Positions 17,607-24,912 of a stretch of DNA of 25,962 nucleotides are shown piece by piece. Origin of the DNA: VMCP01 sp965655465. Its GTDB lineage: Bacteria > Bacteroidota > Bacteroidia > NS11-12g > UBA955. The notes beneath the pieces were generated by a model. The model did no database searches. It saw nothing but the letters and a program-made list of their open reading frames with translations, and had not been told where the DNA came from. How positions within the stretch are numbered: position 1 is the first letter of the stretch; each line of letters opens with the position of its first letter. Location of the stretch: positions 1 through 25,962 of the forward strand of contig CBFHGY010000023.1 in assembly GCA_965655465.1 (NCBI GenBank). Direction: 5' to 3'. The position numbers and the translations under genes are program-made.

Positions 17607-17695
17607 TGAATCCTTACCTTCCACTTACCTATTGCAAAATTCCTAATTACAGTACAATTTGAATCCCCAAAAATAAGCAAGGCTCGTTTATCAGA

Positions 17696-18694
17696 TTAGA
17701 TCCATTTTACCAATTGTAAAATGCCTAATAGCATTAAAATTTGTAGGGTAAAAATGGCCAAGCCAAAACGCAATCCGCGCTTTCCCGCTTGTAATAACTT
17801 TTTAAAACTCACCTTCAATCCAATACCTGCCATCGCAATGCTCAATATTACATGTCCAGAATTCCGTGCCGCTTTACTGATTTCAGTGGGAATGTCGAAT
17901 ATTGAATAAGCTGCTGAAATGATAATGAATCCAATTAAGTACCAAGGCAATTGAAAACGTGTTTTTTGACCCGCTTCTGCACTTCTGTTAATTAAGTAAT
18001 TCATAAAAAAGAGTCCAGGGGTAAGCAAGGCAACACGAGCCAATTTCACCGTTATAGCAATATCACCAGCTTCCTTTCCAATTGCAAATCCGGCTCCCGC
18101 AACATTTCCCACCGAATGTAAAGACGCGCCAATAAAAAAGCCCAACTCCGTATCTGTATGTAAGAATTCAACCAATACAAAGGGTAAAATTAACATCCCT
18201 AAAGTACCAATTAAATTTACCACGGCCATCGAGATCGCCACATCTTCCTTTTCTCCATTTTTGAGAGATGGGGCAAGCGCGGCTATCGCGGATGAACCGC
18301 AAATTGCGGTACCAAATCCTACTAAAAGTCCAGTATTTGTAGGACAATTAAACTTTTTAGACATGTAATACGTTGCGACTAAAACAACTATTACTGTAAG
18401 CGTAATACCGATAAAACTACTTATTCCCAAGTCGGCAATTTTCCCATAATCGATACCAAAAGCTAAAAATACAATCGACAATTCGAGCATTTTAGCAGAT
18501 GCGAATGAAATTCCTGCCTCCCAATCGGAGGGAATCGATAGTAGATTTCTTAATGCTACTCCCAGAATTAAAGCCCACATAACACTATTTAAAAATGCTG
18601 GGGTGAACTCGGCAATACCTATAGCCAATATTCCCAAAATCATTGCGAAAAGGATTCCCTTCCCATTATCTTTCCAATCCTTGGCTGTCCACAT
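17696..18694 (-). CDS. YeiH family (UPF0324) putative sulfate/sulfite-type exporter
   Basis: This integral membrane protein of 332 residues has about ten hydrophobic helices. It carries the family signatures GFGTAICGSSAIAA (126-139) and GASLHSVGNVAGAG (189-202), which are conserved halves of the UPF0324/YeiH transporter fold. The family is annotated as putative sulfate exporters; the true substrate is not well established, and sulfite has also been discussed through its link to the LysR regulator YeiE in enterobacteria. It lies 117 bp downstream of the oxyR-type gene on the same strand, so it may be co-transcribed with it or have its own promoter; a CATCTTTG box (18705-18712) with one mismatch to TAnnTTTG sits 10 bp upstream of the ATG. 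Confidence 0.9.
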   Translation of the reverse strand: MWTAKDWKDNGKGILFAMILGILAIGIAEFTPAFLNSVMWALILGVALRNLLSIPSDWEAGISFASAKMLELSIVFLAFGIDYGKIADLGISSFIGITLTVIVVLVATYYMSKKFNCPTNTGLLVGFGTAICGSSAIAALAPSLKNGEKEDVAISMAVVNLIGTLGMLILPFVLVEFLHTDTELGFFIGASLHSVGNVAGAGFAIGKEAGDIAITVKLARVALLTPGLFFMNYLINRSAEAGQKTRFQLPWYLIGFIIISAAYSIFDIPTEISKAARNSGHVILSIAMAGIGLKVSFKKLLQAGKRGLRFGLAIFTLQILMLLGILQLVKWI

Positions 18695-18811
18695 AATCTA
18701 AGTACAAAGATGCGAGGTATTTATCAATATTTTGGTAAGAAAAGTTACGAATACCCACTCATTATACGAGTAGAATAGACGTTTATTTCATGGAATTCCT
18801 ATTTAAGAAAT

Positions 18812-19747
18812 TCAAAGGGGGTTGACTCGATTGCTTTCTTCTATTTGAGTAAGTTTAGGTGCAATGTTTTTATGAATGGCCGTTTTTATTTTCTCTAAAA
18901 GGGCGGTCTTGACAAAATGTTTGTGATATATCAATCCCACAGAACGCACGGGTACGGGTGCAGAAAATGGAAATAAATGCGCCGCTTCTGCAGTATCCAT
19001 ATCTATAGTGGATAATTCCGGCAAAAGGGTCATTCCTTGATTCTTCCTAACAAAACGAATGAGACTATCTATGGATCCTGCCCTAAAGTGAAAATTGGCT
19101 CCTATTTTGTTTCGTTTCATATTCAGATTACAAATTTGAATTACCTGATTGCTCAAACAATGGCCTTCCTCCATAAGCCAAAATCGCTGTCCATCAATGT
19201 CTGAGGCGTTCACCCAATTCCCCCGTGCATTTCCAGTATAATCATACAAAACAAAACTTTCTTCATAGATTGGCATTTCGTAGAGATCAGGATCCGATAA
19301 GGGCAAGGCCAGAATTCCCAAATCCAACTCTCTGTTTTTAAGTGCCGTTACGATGTTTTGGGTGGTCATTTCACTCACCGAAAACTGCATTAATGGGTAT
19401 TTTTGAGCGAAATCATTTAGAAATCCGGGCAACACATAAGGGGCAATGGTAGGAATAACCCCAATATGCAAACTTCCACGTATTTCACCTTTTAATGAAT
19501 ACACCATTTCTTTAAGAAGACTGACTTCCTGAGAAATTATCCGCATCTGTTTGATAAGCTCATTTCCTTCTTTGGTGACTTTTACGGGTTTCGTACTTCT
19601 ATCGAAAAAGAGAATTCCCATTTCATCTTCTAATCGACCGATCATGGTACTCAAGGTAGATTGGGTAATGTTGCATTTCTCAGCGGCTTCACTGAAATTC
19701 CCAGTTTCCTTAACCGCGATCACATATTCTAACTGTTGTAAATTCAT
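18812..19747 (-). CDS. oxyR: OxyR-type LysR family peroxide-sensing regulator
   Basis: The product is a LysR-type regulator of 311 residues from the ATG at 19747 (MNLQQLEYVIAV); an upstream in-frame ATG at 19777 is rejected because it would lie in the operator. The N-terminal winged helix-turn-helix (about 1-60) contains the TQSTLSTMIGRLE recognition region. In the sensor domain, LMEEGHCLSNQVIQIC has cysteines at 197 and 206, with exactly the spacing of the redox pair Cys199 and Cys208 of E. coli OxyR, in the same GHC context. It should therefore respond to hydrogen peroxide by disulfide formation. It is divergent from katG, its likely target, and the intergenic palindrome is a likely binding site. 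The YeiH-type gene lies downstream. Confidence 0.93.
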   Translation of the reverse strand: MNLQQLEYVIAVKETGNFSEAAEKCNITQSTLSTMIGRLEDEMGILFFDRSTKPVKVTKEGNELIKQMRIISQEVSLLKEMVYSLKGEIRGSLHIGVIPTIAPYVLPGFLNDFAQKYPLMQFSVSEMTTQNIVTALKNRELDLGILALPLSDPDLYEMPIYEESFVLYDYTGNARGNWVNASDIDGQRFWLMEEGHCLSNQVIQICNLNMKRNKIGANFHFRAGSIDSLIRFVRKNQGMTLLPELSTIDMDTAEAAHLFPFSAPVPVRSVGLIYHKHFVKTALLEKIKTAIHKNIAPKLTQIEESNRVNPL

Positions 19748-19765
19748 AAAGGGTGAATTAATATA

Positions 19766-19794
19766 CAAATATAACATCTACAACGTAGATACAA
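19766..19794 (-). promoter_or_regulatory. oxyR promoter: TTG, 18 bp, TATATTTG
   Basis: On the minus strand a TTG (19794-19792) is followed after 18 bp by TATATTTG (19773-19766), which fits the Bacteroidota consensus TTG-N17-23-TAnnTTTG. The predicted start is near 19762, with a leader of about 15 nt to the oxyR ATG. The LysR-type palindrome lies between the two elements. Confidence 0.6.
19776..19790. promoter_or_regulatory. Candidate OxyR binding site (LysR box) in the oxyR-katG gap
   Basis: ATCTACAACGTAGAT is a perfect inverted repeat with 6-bp arms (ATCTAC/GTAGAT) and 3-bp spacer. It contains the LysR-family T-N11-A signature (T at 19777, A at 19789). It lies between divergent oxyR and katG and falls inside the oxyR promoter, as expected for an autoregulatory site that also controls katG. 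Confidence 0.6.
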
Positions 19795-19869
19795 GCATAT
19801 ACAAAATCGTTTTTATGAATGGAAAATCGGGGCGAGATTTGAGGAAAAAAACAGAAAACCAATTTTATT

Positions 19870-22221
19870 ATGAAACATATCTTATTAGGACTGAGTTTGG
19901 GTGTTGCTGGAGCAGCATTCGGACAATCTGAAGTAGCTAGTGGCGGAAAATGCCCAATGGGCTATGACCAACCCGGAGCAAGTGCATCACACAAAGATGC
20001 GGCGCACGCAGCTGCAGGAGTGCATGGCGGTCAAGGACACGCTCATGCTAAAGGAAGTGACCCAATAAATATTGGCGGTCGTGGTAGAACCAACCGAGAT
20101 TGGTGGCCTAATTCATTAAATTTAACAGTATTGCGTCAGAATTCTGAACTTTCCAATCCTCTTGGTCCCGATTTCAATTACCGTGATGCATTTAGTACGG
20201 TTAATTATACAGAATTGAAATCCGACATTAAAAAAGTATTAACTGAATCTCAAGACTGGTGGCCTGCCGATTTTGGCAATTACGGTCCTTTATTCATTCG
20301 TATGGCTTGGCACAGTGCAGGTACATATCGCACAGGCGACGGTCGTGGAGGTTCACGCGAAGGACAACAACGTTTTGCGCCCATCAACAGCTGGCCCGAT
20401 AACGGCAACTTAGATAAATCTCGTCGTTTATTATGGCCCATTAAACAGAAATACGGCAACAAAATTTCATGGGCAGATTTAATGGTATTGGCGGGTAATG
20501 TCGCCCTAGAGAGCATGGGCTTTCCAACAGTCGGATTCAGCGCAGGCCGCACCGACGTTTGGGAACCCGCAAGCAATGTATACTGGGGTCCCGAATCTAA
20601 ATTTTTAGACGATAAACGCTATAAAGGCGATCGGGAACTAGAAAATCCATTGGCCGCAGTACAAATGGGGTTGATTTACGTAAATCCAGAAGGTCCTAAT
20701 GGAGTTCCTGATCCCGTTGCTGCTGCGAAAGATATCCGTGAAACCTTTGGACGCATGGGTATGAACGATGAAGAAACGGTAGCCTTAATAGCCGGCGGAC
20801 ATACCTTTGGGAAAACTCATGGTGCAGGTCCAGCTAGTCATGTGGGTCCTGAACCTGAAGCAGCTCCCATCGAAGAACAAGGTTTTGGATGGACTTCCAG
20901 TTTCAAAAGCGGCAAGGGTACAGACGCAATTACTTCTGGATTGGAAGTAACTTGGACAAGCACGCCAACTCAATGGGGACATGGATATTTCAAAGCACTT
21001 TTCAATGAAGAATGGGTACTCACGAAAAGTCCAGCGGGTGCACACCAGTGGGAAGCAAAGGATCCTAAAGTAATGGTTCCTGATGCTTTTGATCCTAATA
21101 AAAAACACAAACCAACCATGTTAACCACGGATTTGTCTTTGAGATTTGATCCTGAATACGAGAAAATTTCTCGCCGTTTCATGGAAAATCCAGAAGAATA
21201 CACCAAAGCCTTCGGTCGTGCTTGGTTCAAACTTACCCACCGCGATATGGGTCCCTCTAGTACGTATTTAGGTCCTGAAAAGCCCAAAGAAACCTATTTA
21301 TGGCAAGATCCAATTCCAGCATTGAACCATGCGGTAATCGATGCCAAAGACATAAAAGCTCTCAAGTCGGAGATTGAAAAATCAGGATTGAGTACTCAGG
21401 AATTGGTTACTGTGGCTTGGGCAAGTGCATCTACTTACAGAGGAAGTGACCGTCGCGGCGGTGCTAATGGAGCTCGTATTCGATTGGAGCCACAGCGCAA
21501 TTGGGAAGTTAACAATCCAAAACAATTGCAAAAAGTATTGGCTGTATATGAGAAAATTCAAGCAGATTTCAATAAAAACGGCGGTAAAAAACAAGTTTCT
21601 ATTGCCGATTTAATTGTTTTGGGTGGTAATGTAGGGGTAGAAACAGCCGCTAAAAAAGCGGGCTATCCGGTAGAAGTACCTTTCACACCTGGACGTATGG
21701 ATGCTTCTCAAGAACAAACAGATGTAGCCTCATTCCAATTGCTTGAGCCTATGGCAGATGGTTTCCGCAATTACCAAAAAACCAGATATACATTATCTAC
21801 GGAAGAATTGTTGGTAGATAAAGCCCAAATGTTAACCCTTACGGCTCCTGAAATGACCGTTTTGGTTGGTGGTATGCGTGCAATGGGAGCTAATTATAAT
21901 GGATCCAAAGTGGGTGTTTTGAGTTCAAATATCGGAGCCTTGACCAACGACTTTTTCGTAAATCTCCTAGATATGAGCACTCAATGGAAGTCTACCAGTG
22001 AATACCGCGATGAATTCGTTGGAACCGATCGTAAAACTGGTGATGTAAAATATGCAGCAACACGTGCAGATTTGATCTTTGGTTCAAACTCAGAATTGCG
22101 CGCTATTGCCGAAGTATATGCACAAAGCGACGCCAACGAGAAAATGGTGAAGGATTTTGTAGCTGCTTGGTCTAAAGTGATGGAACTAGATCGTTTCGAT
22201 GTGAAATTCGCAAAAAAATAA
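19870..22221 (+). CDS. katG: Catalase-peroxidase KatG with an export signal
   Basis: KatG is a heme enzyme that destroys hydrogen peroxide by both catalase and peroxidase reactions. The 783 residues show both homologous halves. The active half has the distal Arg144, Trp147 and His148 (RMAWHSAGTY), the Trp147-Tyr270-Met296 cross-link residues (Y in YVNPEGP, M in ETFGRMG), and the proximal heme ligand His311 (GGHTFGKTHG). The C-terminal half (about 480-783) lacks the heme ligands, as usual. Unlike the cytoplasmic enzyme, the protein starts with a signal peptide (MKHILLGLSLGVAGAAFG, then QSEV), followed by GKCP, where ordinary KatG normally begins, and a His/Ala/Gly-rich segment at 41-61. It is therefore probably periplasmic. 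It is divergent from oxyR and likely controlled by it. Confidence 0.96.
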   Translation: MKHILLGLSLGVAGAAFGQSEVASGGKCPMGYDQPGASASHKDAAHAAAGVHGGQGHAHAKGSDPINIGGRGRTNRDWWPNSLNLTVLRQNSELSNPLGPDFNYRDAFSTVNYTELKSDIKKVLTESQDWWPADFGNYGPLFIRMAWHSAGTYRTGDGRGGSREGQQRFAPINSWPDNGNLDKSRRLLWPIKQKYGNKISWADLMVLAGNVALESMGFPTVGFSAGRTDVWEPASNVYWGPESKFLDDKRYKGDRELENPLAAVQMGLIYVNPEGPNGVPDPVAAAKDIRETFGRMGMNDEETVALIAGGHTFGKTHGAGPASHVGPEPEAAPIEEQGFGWTSSFKSGKGTDAITSGLEVTWTSTPTQWGHGYFKALFNEEWVLTKSPAGAHQWEAKDPKVMVPDAFDPNKKHKPTMLTTDLSLRFDPEYEKISRRFMENPEEYTKAFGRAWFKLTHRDMGPSSTYLGPEKPKETYLWQDPIPALNHAVIDAKDIKALKSEIEKSGLSTQELVTVAWASASTYRGSDRRGGANGARIRLEPQRNWEVNNPKQLQKVLAVYEKIQADFNKNGGKKQVSIADLIVLGGNVGVETAAKKAGYPVEVPFTPGRMDASQEQTDVASFQLLEPMADGFRNYQKTRYTLSTEELLVDKAQMLTLTAPEMTVLVGGMRAMGANYNGSKVGVLSSNIGALTNDFFVNLLDMSTQWKSTSEYRDEFVGTDRKTGDVKYAATRADLIFGSNSELRAIAEVYAQSDANEKMVKDFVAAWSKVMELDRFDVKFAKK

Positions 22222-22237
22222 GAGATTGATTTTTGCA

Positions 22238-22279
22238 TAAACCACAAAGGCCTCCGCGAGCGGAGGCCTTTGTGGTTTA
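22238..22279. terminator. Bidirectional hairpin terminator between katG and fic
   Basis: A perfect 42-bp inverted repeat: the left arm (20 bp, ending CCTCCGC at 22257) pairs base for base with the right arm (starting GCGGAGG at 22260), around a minimal loop. It begins 17 bp after the katG stop and ends 3 bp before the fic stop, so it can serve both convergent genes. No long T-tract follows on either side, but the stem is GC-rich and very stable compared with the surrounding DNA. Confidence 0.85.
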
Positions 22280-22281
22280 GA

Positions 22282-23223
22282 TCATTTCTGAGACATGTAA
22301 TGCAGCACCGCCCCCTTGGTAGCATACCAAATCCGACCCGATTTAAACGCTTCTAATTCTCCTCTACGGGCCAATAAACTCAAGTATTCTTGGCCGTAAG
22401 GAATGTCAGGTTCTTTAGCTATATCCGACAAGGGTACCGCATCATATCCATCGGTTGGCGCTATGGCATTTAGGTAACGATCTAAACTCTGTTCTAAACC
22501 TTGAAAGATTAATAGGAATAACTTTGAGTATTGATACGAATTGGCTTCATTCAAGGCACGGTAATATTTCATTCGATCTACCTTTAAAATGATCACCGGG
22601 GGAAAACCCCATTGCATGAGCAACAGATTCATTACCAAGCGAGCCGTTCGGCCGTTTCCATCGAAAAAAGGGTGTATCCAAACAAAGCGATGATGAAACA
22701 CACTAATAAGCTCTACGATTCCTAGATTTTGTGGATTTAGGGTAACCCATTCAATGAGTTCCTCTAAAAGATCGGGCACTTTTAACGGATTTGGAGGAAT
22801 GAAGTTTGCACCGGTAATGCGCACGCGACCGGTTCTGATAACGCCTGCATAATCGTCTGCGATTCCTGACATGACCAAAAAATGCAAATGAAGGATATCT
22901 TTAACCGTCAGGGACTGCTTTAGACTCACCCTGACTGTGAGCCAATCGATGGCCTTTTGATGATTAATGGTTTCGAAGTGTTCTCTGAGGGTTTTACCAC
23001 CGATGGTGATGCCCTGTTGCAATACCACACGCGTTTCATTAAGACTGAGTGTATTGCCTTCAATCGCATTGGAATTGTAGGTCCATTCTAAAGAAATTTC
23101 CTCATTCAAGCGTTGCAGAACGGAGGCAGGAAACGGACGAATTTTGTCTAAACGCAGCTTTTTCGCAATAAGACGCTTCGATTTAGCTTCTTCTAGTGTA
23201 TAATTTACCGTTTTCCAGTCCAT
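22282..23223 (-). CDS. Fic family protein, class II (self-inhibited AMP transferase)
   Basis: Fic proteins transfer AMP (or another nucleotide part) to a hydroxyl side chain of a target protein. The 313 residues contain the full catalytic motif HPFFDGNGRTAR at 184-195 and, N-terminal to it, the inhibitory helix motif SNAIEGN at 51-57, which fits the class II (S/T)xxxE(G/N) pattern whose Glu blocks ATP binding. The flap before the active site reads TGRVRITGANFIPPNP (131-146). The C-terminus (about 262-313) looks like a winged helix that could bind DNA. The gene stands alone with its own good promoter and no adjacent antitoxin-like gene, consistent with self-inhibition. The target is unknown. 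It is convergent with katG and divergent from the arsenic operon. Confidence 0.92.
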   Translation of the reverse strand: MDWKTVNYTLEEAKSKRLIAKKLRLDKIRPFPASVLQRLNEEISLEWTYNSNAIEGNTLSLNETRVVLQQGITIGGKTLREHFETINHQKAIDWLTVRVSLKQSLTVKDILHLHFLVMSGIADDYAGVIRTGRVRITGANFIPPNPLKVPDLLEELIEWVTLNPQNLGIVELISVFHHRFVWIHPFFDGNGRTARLVMNLLLMQWGFPPVIILKVDRMKYYRALNEANSYQYSKLFLLIFQGLEQSLDRYLNAIAPTDGYDAVPLSDIAKEPDIPYGQEYLSLLARRGELEAFKSGRIWYATKGAVLHYMSQK

Positions 23224-23227
23224 TTCA

Positions 23228-23259
23228 CAAAGATAATATCGGCTAATTTAAATATCAAA
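23228..23259 (-). promoter_or_regulatory. fic promoter: TTTG, 20 bp, TATCTTTG
   Basis: On the minus strand TTTG (23259-23256) is followed after 20 bp by TATCTTTG (23235-23228), a full match to the Bacteroidota promoter consensus. The -7 box ends only 4 bases before the fic ATG, so the transcript should be leaderless or nearly so. Confidence 0.65.
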
Positions 23260-23370
23260 CCTCCCGATATTTTGTTTTGATTTTTGAATTTAACCATTGA
23301 ATATGATTGCCTTTTTAGCAATTCTTTTTTCATTTTTCGGTAGGAAATCCAACCCATATATCGTAATATT

Positions 23371-23394
23371 GCAATATAGCATTATAGCAATATA
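23371..23394. promoter_or_regulatory. Three tandem 8-bp repeats upstream of arsM, candidate ArsR operator
   Basis: GCAATATA, GCATTATA and GCAATATA follow each other without spacing, differing by one base in the middle copy. The block ends 22 bp before the arsM ATG. The last copy, GCAATAT at 23387-23393, also pairs with ATATTGC at 23366-23372 as an inverted repeat with a 14-bp gap. The position and symmetry suit binding by the ArsR encoded in the same operon; that is inference. No TAnnTTTG box is seen nearby. Confidence 0.5.
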
Positions 23395-23416
23395 TTAACA
23401 GTTAAAAAGAGAACCT

Positions 23417-24313
23417 ATGAAAAACGCAGACACCCTTAAAAACATTGTGCGTGACAAATACGCCGAAATCGCTGAACAGCCCAAATCACAAAATGCAGCA
23501 TCTTGTTGTGGTGCAGGACCCGTTTCTAATAAAGTGTATAATATCATGATGGAAGATTACACGCAAATTGAAGGATATGTAGCAGATGCCGACCTTGGTT
23601 TGGGGTGTGGCTTACCCACGCAATTTGCACAAATCAAACCGGGCGACACAGTTATTGATTTAGGTTCCGGTGCTGGCAACGATTGTTTTGTGGCACGGCA
23701 TGAAACCGGGGCAGAAGGCAAAGTCATAGGCATTGATTTTACCCCTCAAATGATCGAGAAAGCCCGTGCAAATGCCGAAAAAATGGGCTATAACAATGTA
23801 GAATTCCGTCAAGGGGATATTGAAAAAATGCCGGTTAGTAGCAATAGTGCCGATGTAGTAGTTAGTAATTGTGTGTTAAATTTGGTACCAGATAAATCGG
23901 CCGTAATTCATGAAATTTTTCGGGTATTGAAACCAGGTGGACATTTCAGCATTTCCGATATTGTTTTAGTTGGAGAACTTCCCAATGAATTAAAAAACCA
24001 AGCTGAATTATATGCAGGATGTGTATCAGGAGCGATACAAATGTCCGATTATCTCAACCTAATCGCTGAGGTTGGATTTGAAAATATTGCCGTTCAAAAG
24101 AAAAAAACCATTCTACTTCCCGATGATATTTTGAATAATTATTTAACGGAATCCCAAATTGACGAATTCAAAGCACGATCAATGGGTATTTTTAGCATCA
24201 CGGTTTTTGCCGAAAAAGCTCAAGGAAACACCCGCGTAAAACCCATCATAGCAATTGCTGATATCGATGCCGACGCAGGTTCCATGTGTGAACCCGGATC
24301 AGGTTGCTGCTAA
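23417..24313 (+). CDS. arsM: Arsenite S-adenosylmethionine methyltransferase ArsM
   Basis: ArsM methylates As(III) with S-adenosylmethionine to methylated, partly volatile arsenicals. The 298 residues contain the Rossmann-type SAM-binding motif IDLGSGAGND (80-89) and the ArsM signatures GLGCGLPTQFA (61-71) and SNCVLNLVPDK (150-160). Cysteines at 64, 152 and 202 correspond to the three As(III)-binding cysteines of characterised ArsM proteins; the last two keep the 50-residue spacing. A CCGAG pair at 30-31 and a Cys-rich C-terminus (MCEPGSGCC) add further thiols. The ATG at 23417 has AGAG just upstream. It is the first gene of the ars operon, 24 bp before the next. Confidence 0.93.
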   Translation: MKNADTLKNIVRDKYAEIAEQPKSQNAASCCGAGPVSNKVYNIMMEDYTQIEGYVADADLGLGCGLPTQFAQIKPGDTVIDLGSGAGNDCFVARHETGAEGKVIGIDFTPQMIEKARANAEKMGYNNVEFRQGDIEKMPVSSNSADVVVSNCVLNLVPDKSAVIHEIFRVLKPGGHFSISDIVLVGELPNELKNQAELYAGCVSGAIQMSDYLNLIAEVGFENIAVQKKKTILLPDDILNNYLTESQIDEFKARSMGIFSITVFAEKAQGNTRVKPIIAIADIDADAGSMCEPGSGCC

Positions 24314-24337
24314 AATTATTTAATCTTCGCTATTGAA

Positions 24338-24907
24338 ATGCAAGCCGAACGCCTCCAAATACTGAATGAAATTACTGAAACGCTGCAAGACCACCTTAAT
24401 AAAGATGGTTACCTGAATCTGTATTTTATCTGCACCCACAATTCCCGCAGAAGTCAGTTTTCGCAAGCTTGGGCACACGCATTGGCCCAAGAGCGCCAAT
24501 TACCTATTTACAGTTTTTCTGCTGGAGTAGAGGTTACGGCTTGCAATCATCGCACTATTGAATCTTTAAAAAGAGCCGGATTTGAAGTTGCCGTATTAAT
24601 GGACGAACTTCCCAATCCAAATTATGAAATACGTTGGAAAACGGGAATGCCCATTACCTTATTTTCGAAATTATTCGATGATGTAAGCAAGCCCAAAACA
24701 GATTTTTTTGCATTAATGACCTGCTCGGATGCCGATGAAAACTGCCCGTATATTCCCGGAACCATCAAACGTATTCCGCTCAAATATACCGACCCCAAAT
24801 TTGCAGATGACACACCGGAAGAAGCATCGGCCTACGATACCTGTAGCCATACCATTCGAACTGAAATTCAATATATTTTTGACCAATTAACGCATATATC
24901 AAAATAA
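24338..24907 (+). CDS. arsC: Arsenate reductase of the low-molecular-weight phosphatase/thioredoxin type, extended variant
   Basis: The protein should reduce arsenate to arsenite, using three cysteines and thioredoxin. The phosphatase loop CTHNSRR at 32-38 fits CX5R, with the nucleophile Cys32. TCSDADENC carries Cys129 and Cys136, with exactly the seven-residue spacing of the Cys82/Cys89 relay of Staphylococcus ArsC. Asp152-Pro153 (TDPKFAD) is the general acid. At 189 residues it is longer than the classical enzyme (about 130-140), with a 25-residue N-terminal extension and an insertion around 85-118. The loop also differs from the usual CTGNSCRS: His replaces Gly and Arg replaces the second Cys. 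It is often annotated as a protein-tyrosine phosphatase, but the ars context and relay cysteines favour arsenate reductase. It lies 5 bp upstream of arsR. Confidence 0.85.
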   Translation: MQAERLQILNEITETLQDHLNKDGYLNLYFICTHNSRRSQFSQAWAHALAQERQLPIYSFSAGVEVTACNHRTIESLKRAGFEVAVLMDELPNPNYEIRWKTGMPITLFSKLFDDVSKPKTDFFALMTCSDADENCPYIPGTIKRIPLKYTDPKFADDTPEEASAYDTCSHTIRTEIQYIFDQLTHISK

Positions 24908-24912
24908 CACTT

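Noticed and set aside
17607..17695. A terminator between the aminotransferase and the convergent transporter gene
   Set aside because: I could find no convincing inverted repeat in the 89-bp gap.
18757..18771. Inverted repeat ACTC-N7-GAGT in the oxyR to yeiH-type gap as a second OxyR site
   Set aside because: The arms are only 4 bp, the T-N11-A spacing is absent and it does not resemble the box at 19776-19790.
20280..21594. Several minus-strand open frames inside katG
   Set aside because: They are shadows of a strongly supported coding frame, with no domain, promoter or ribosome-binding support.
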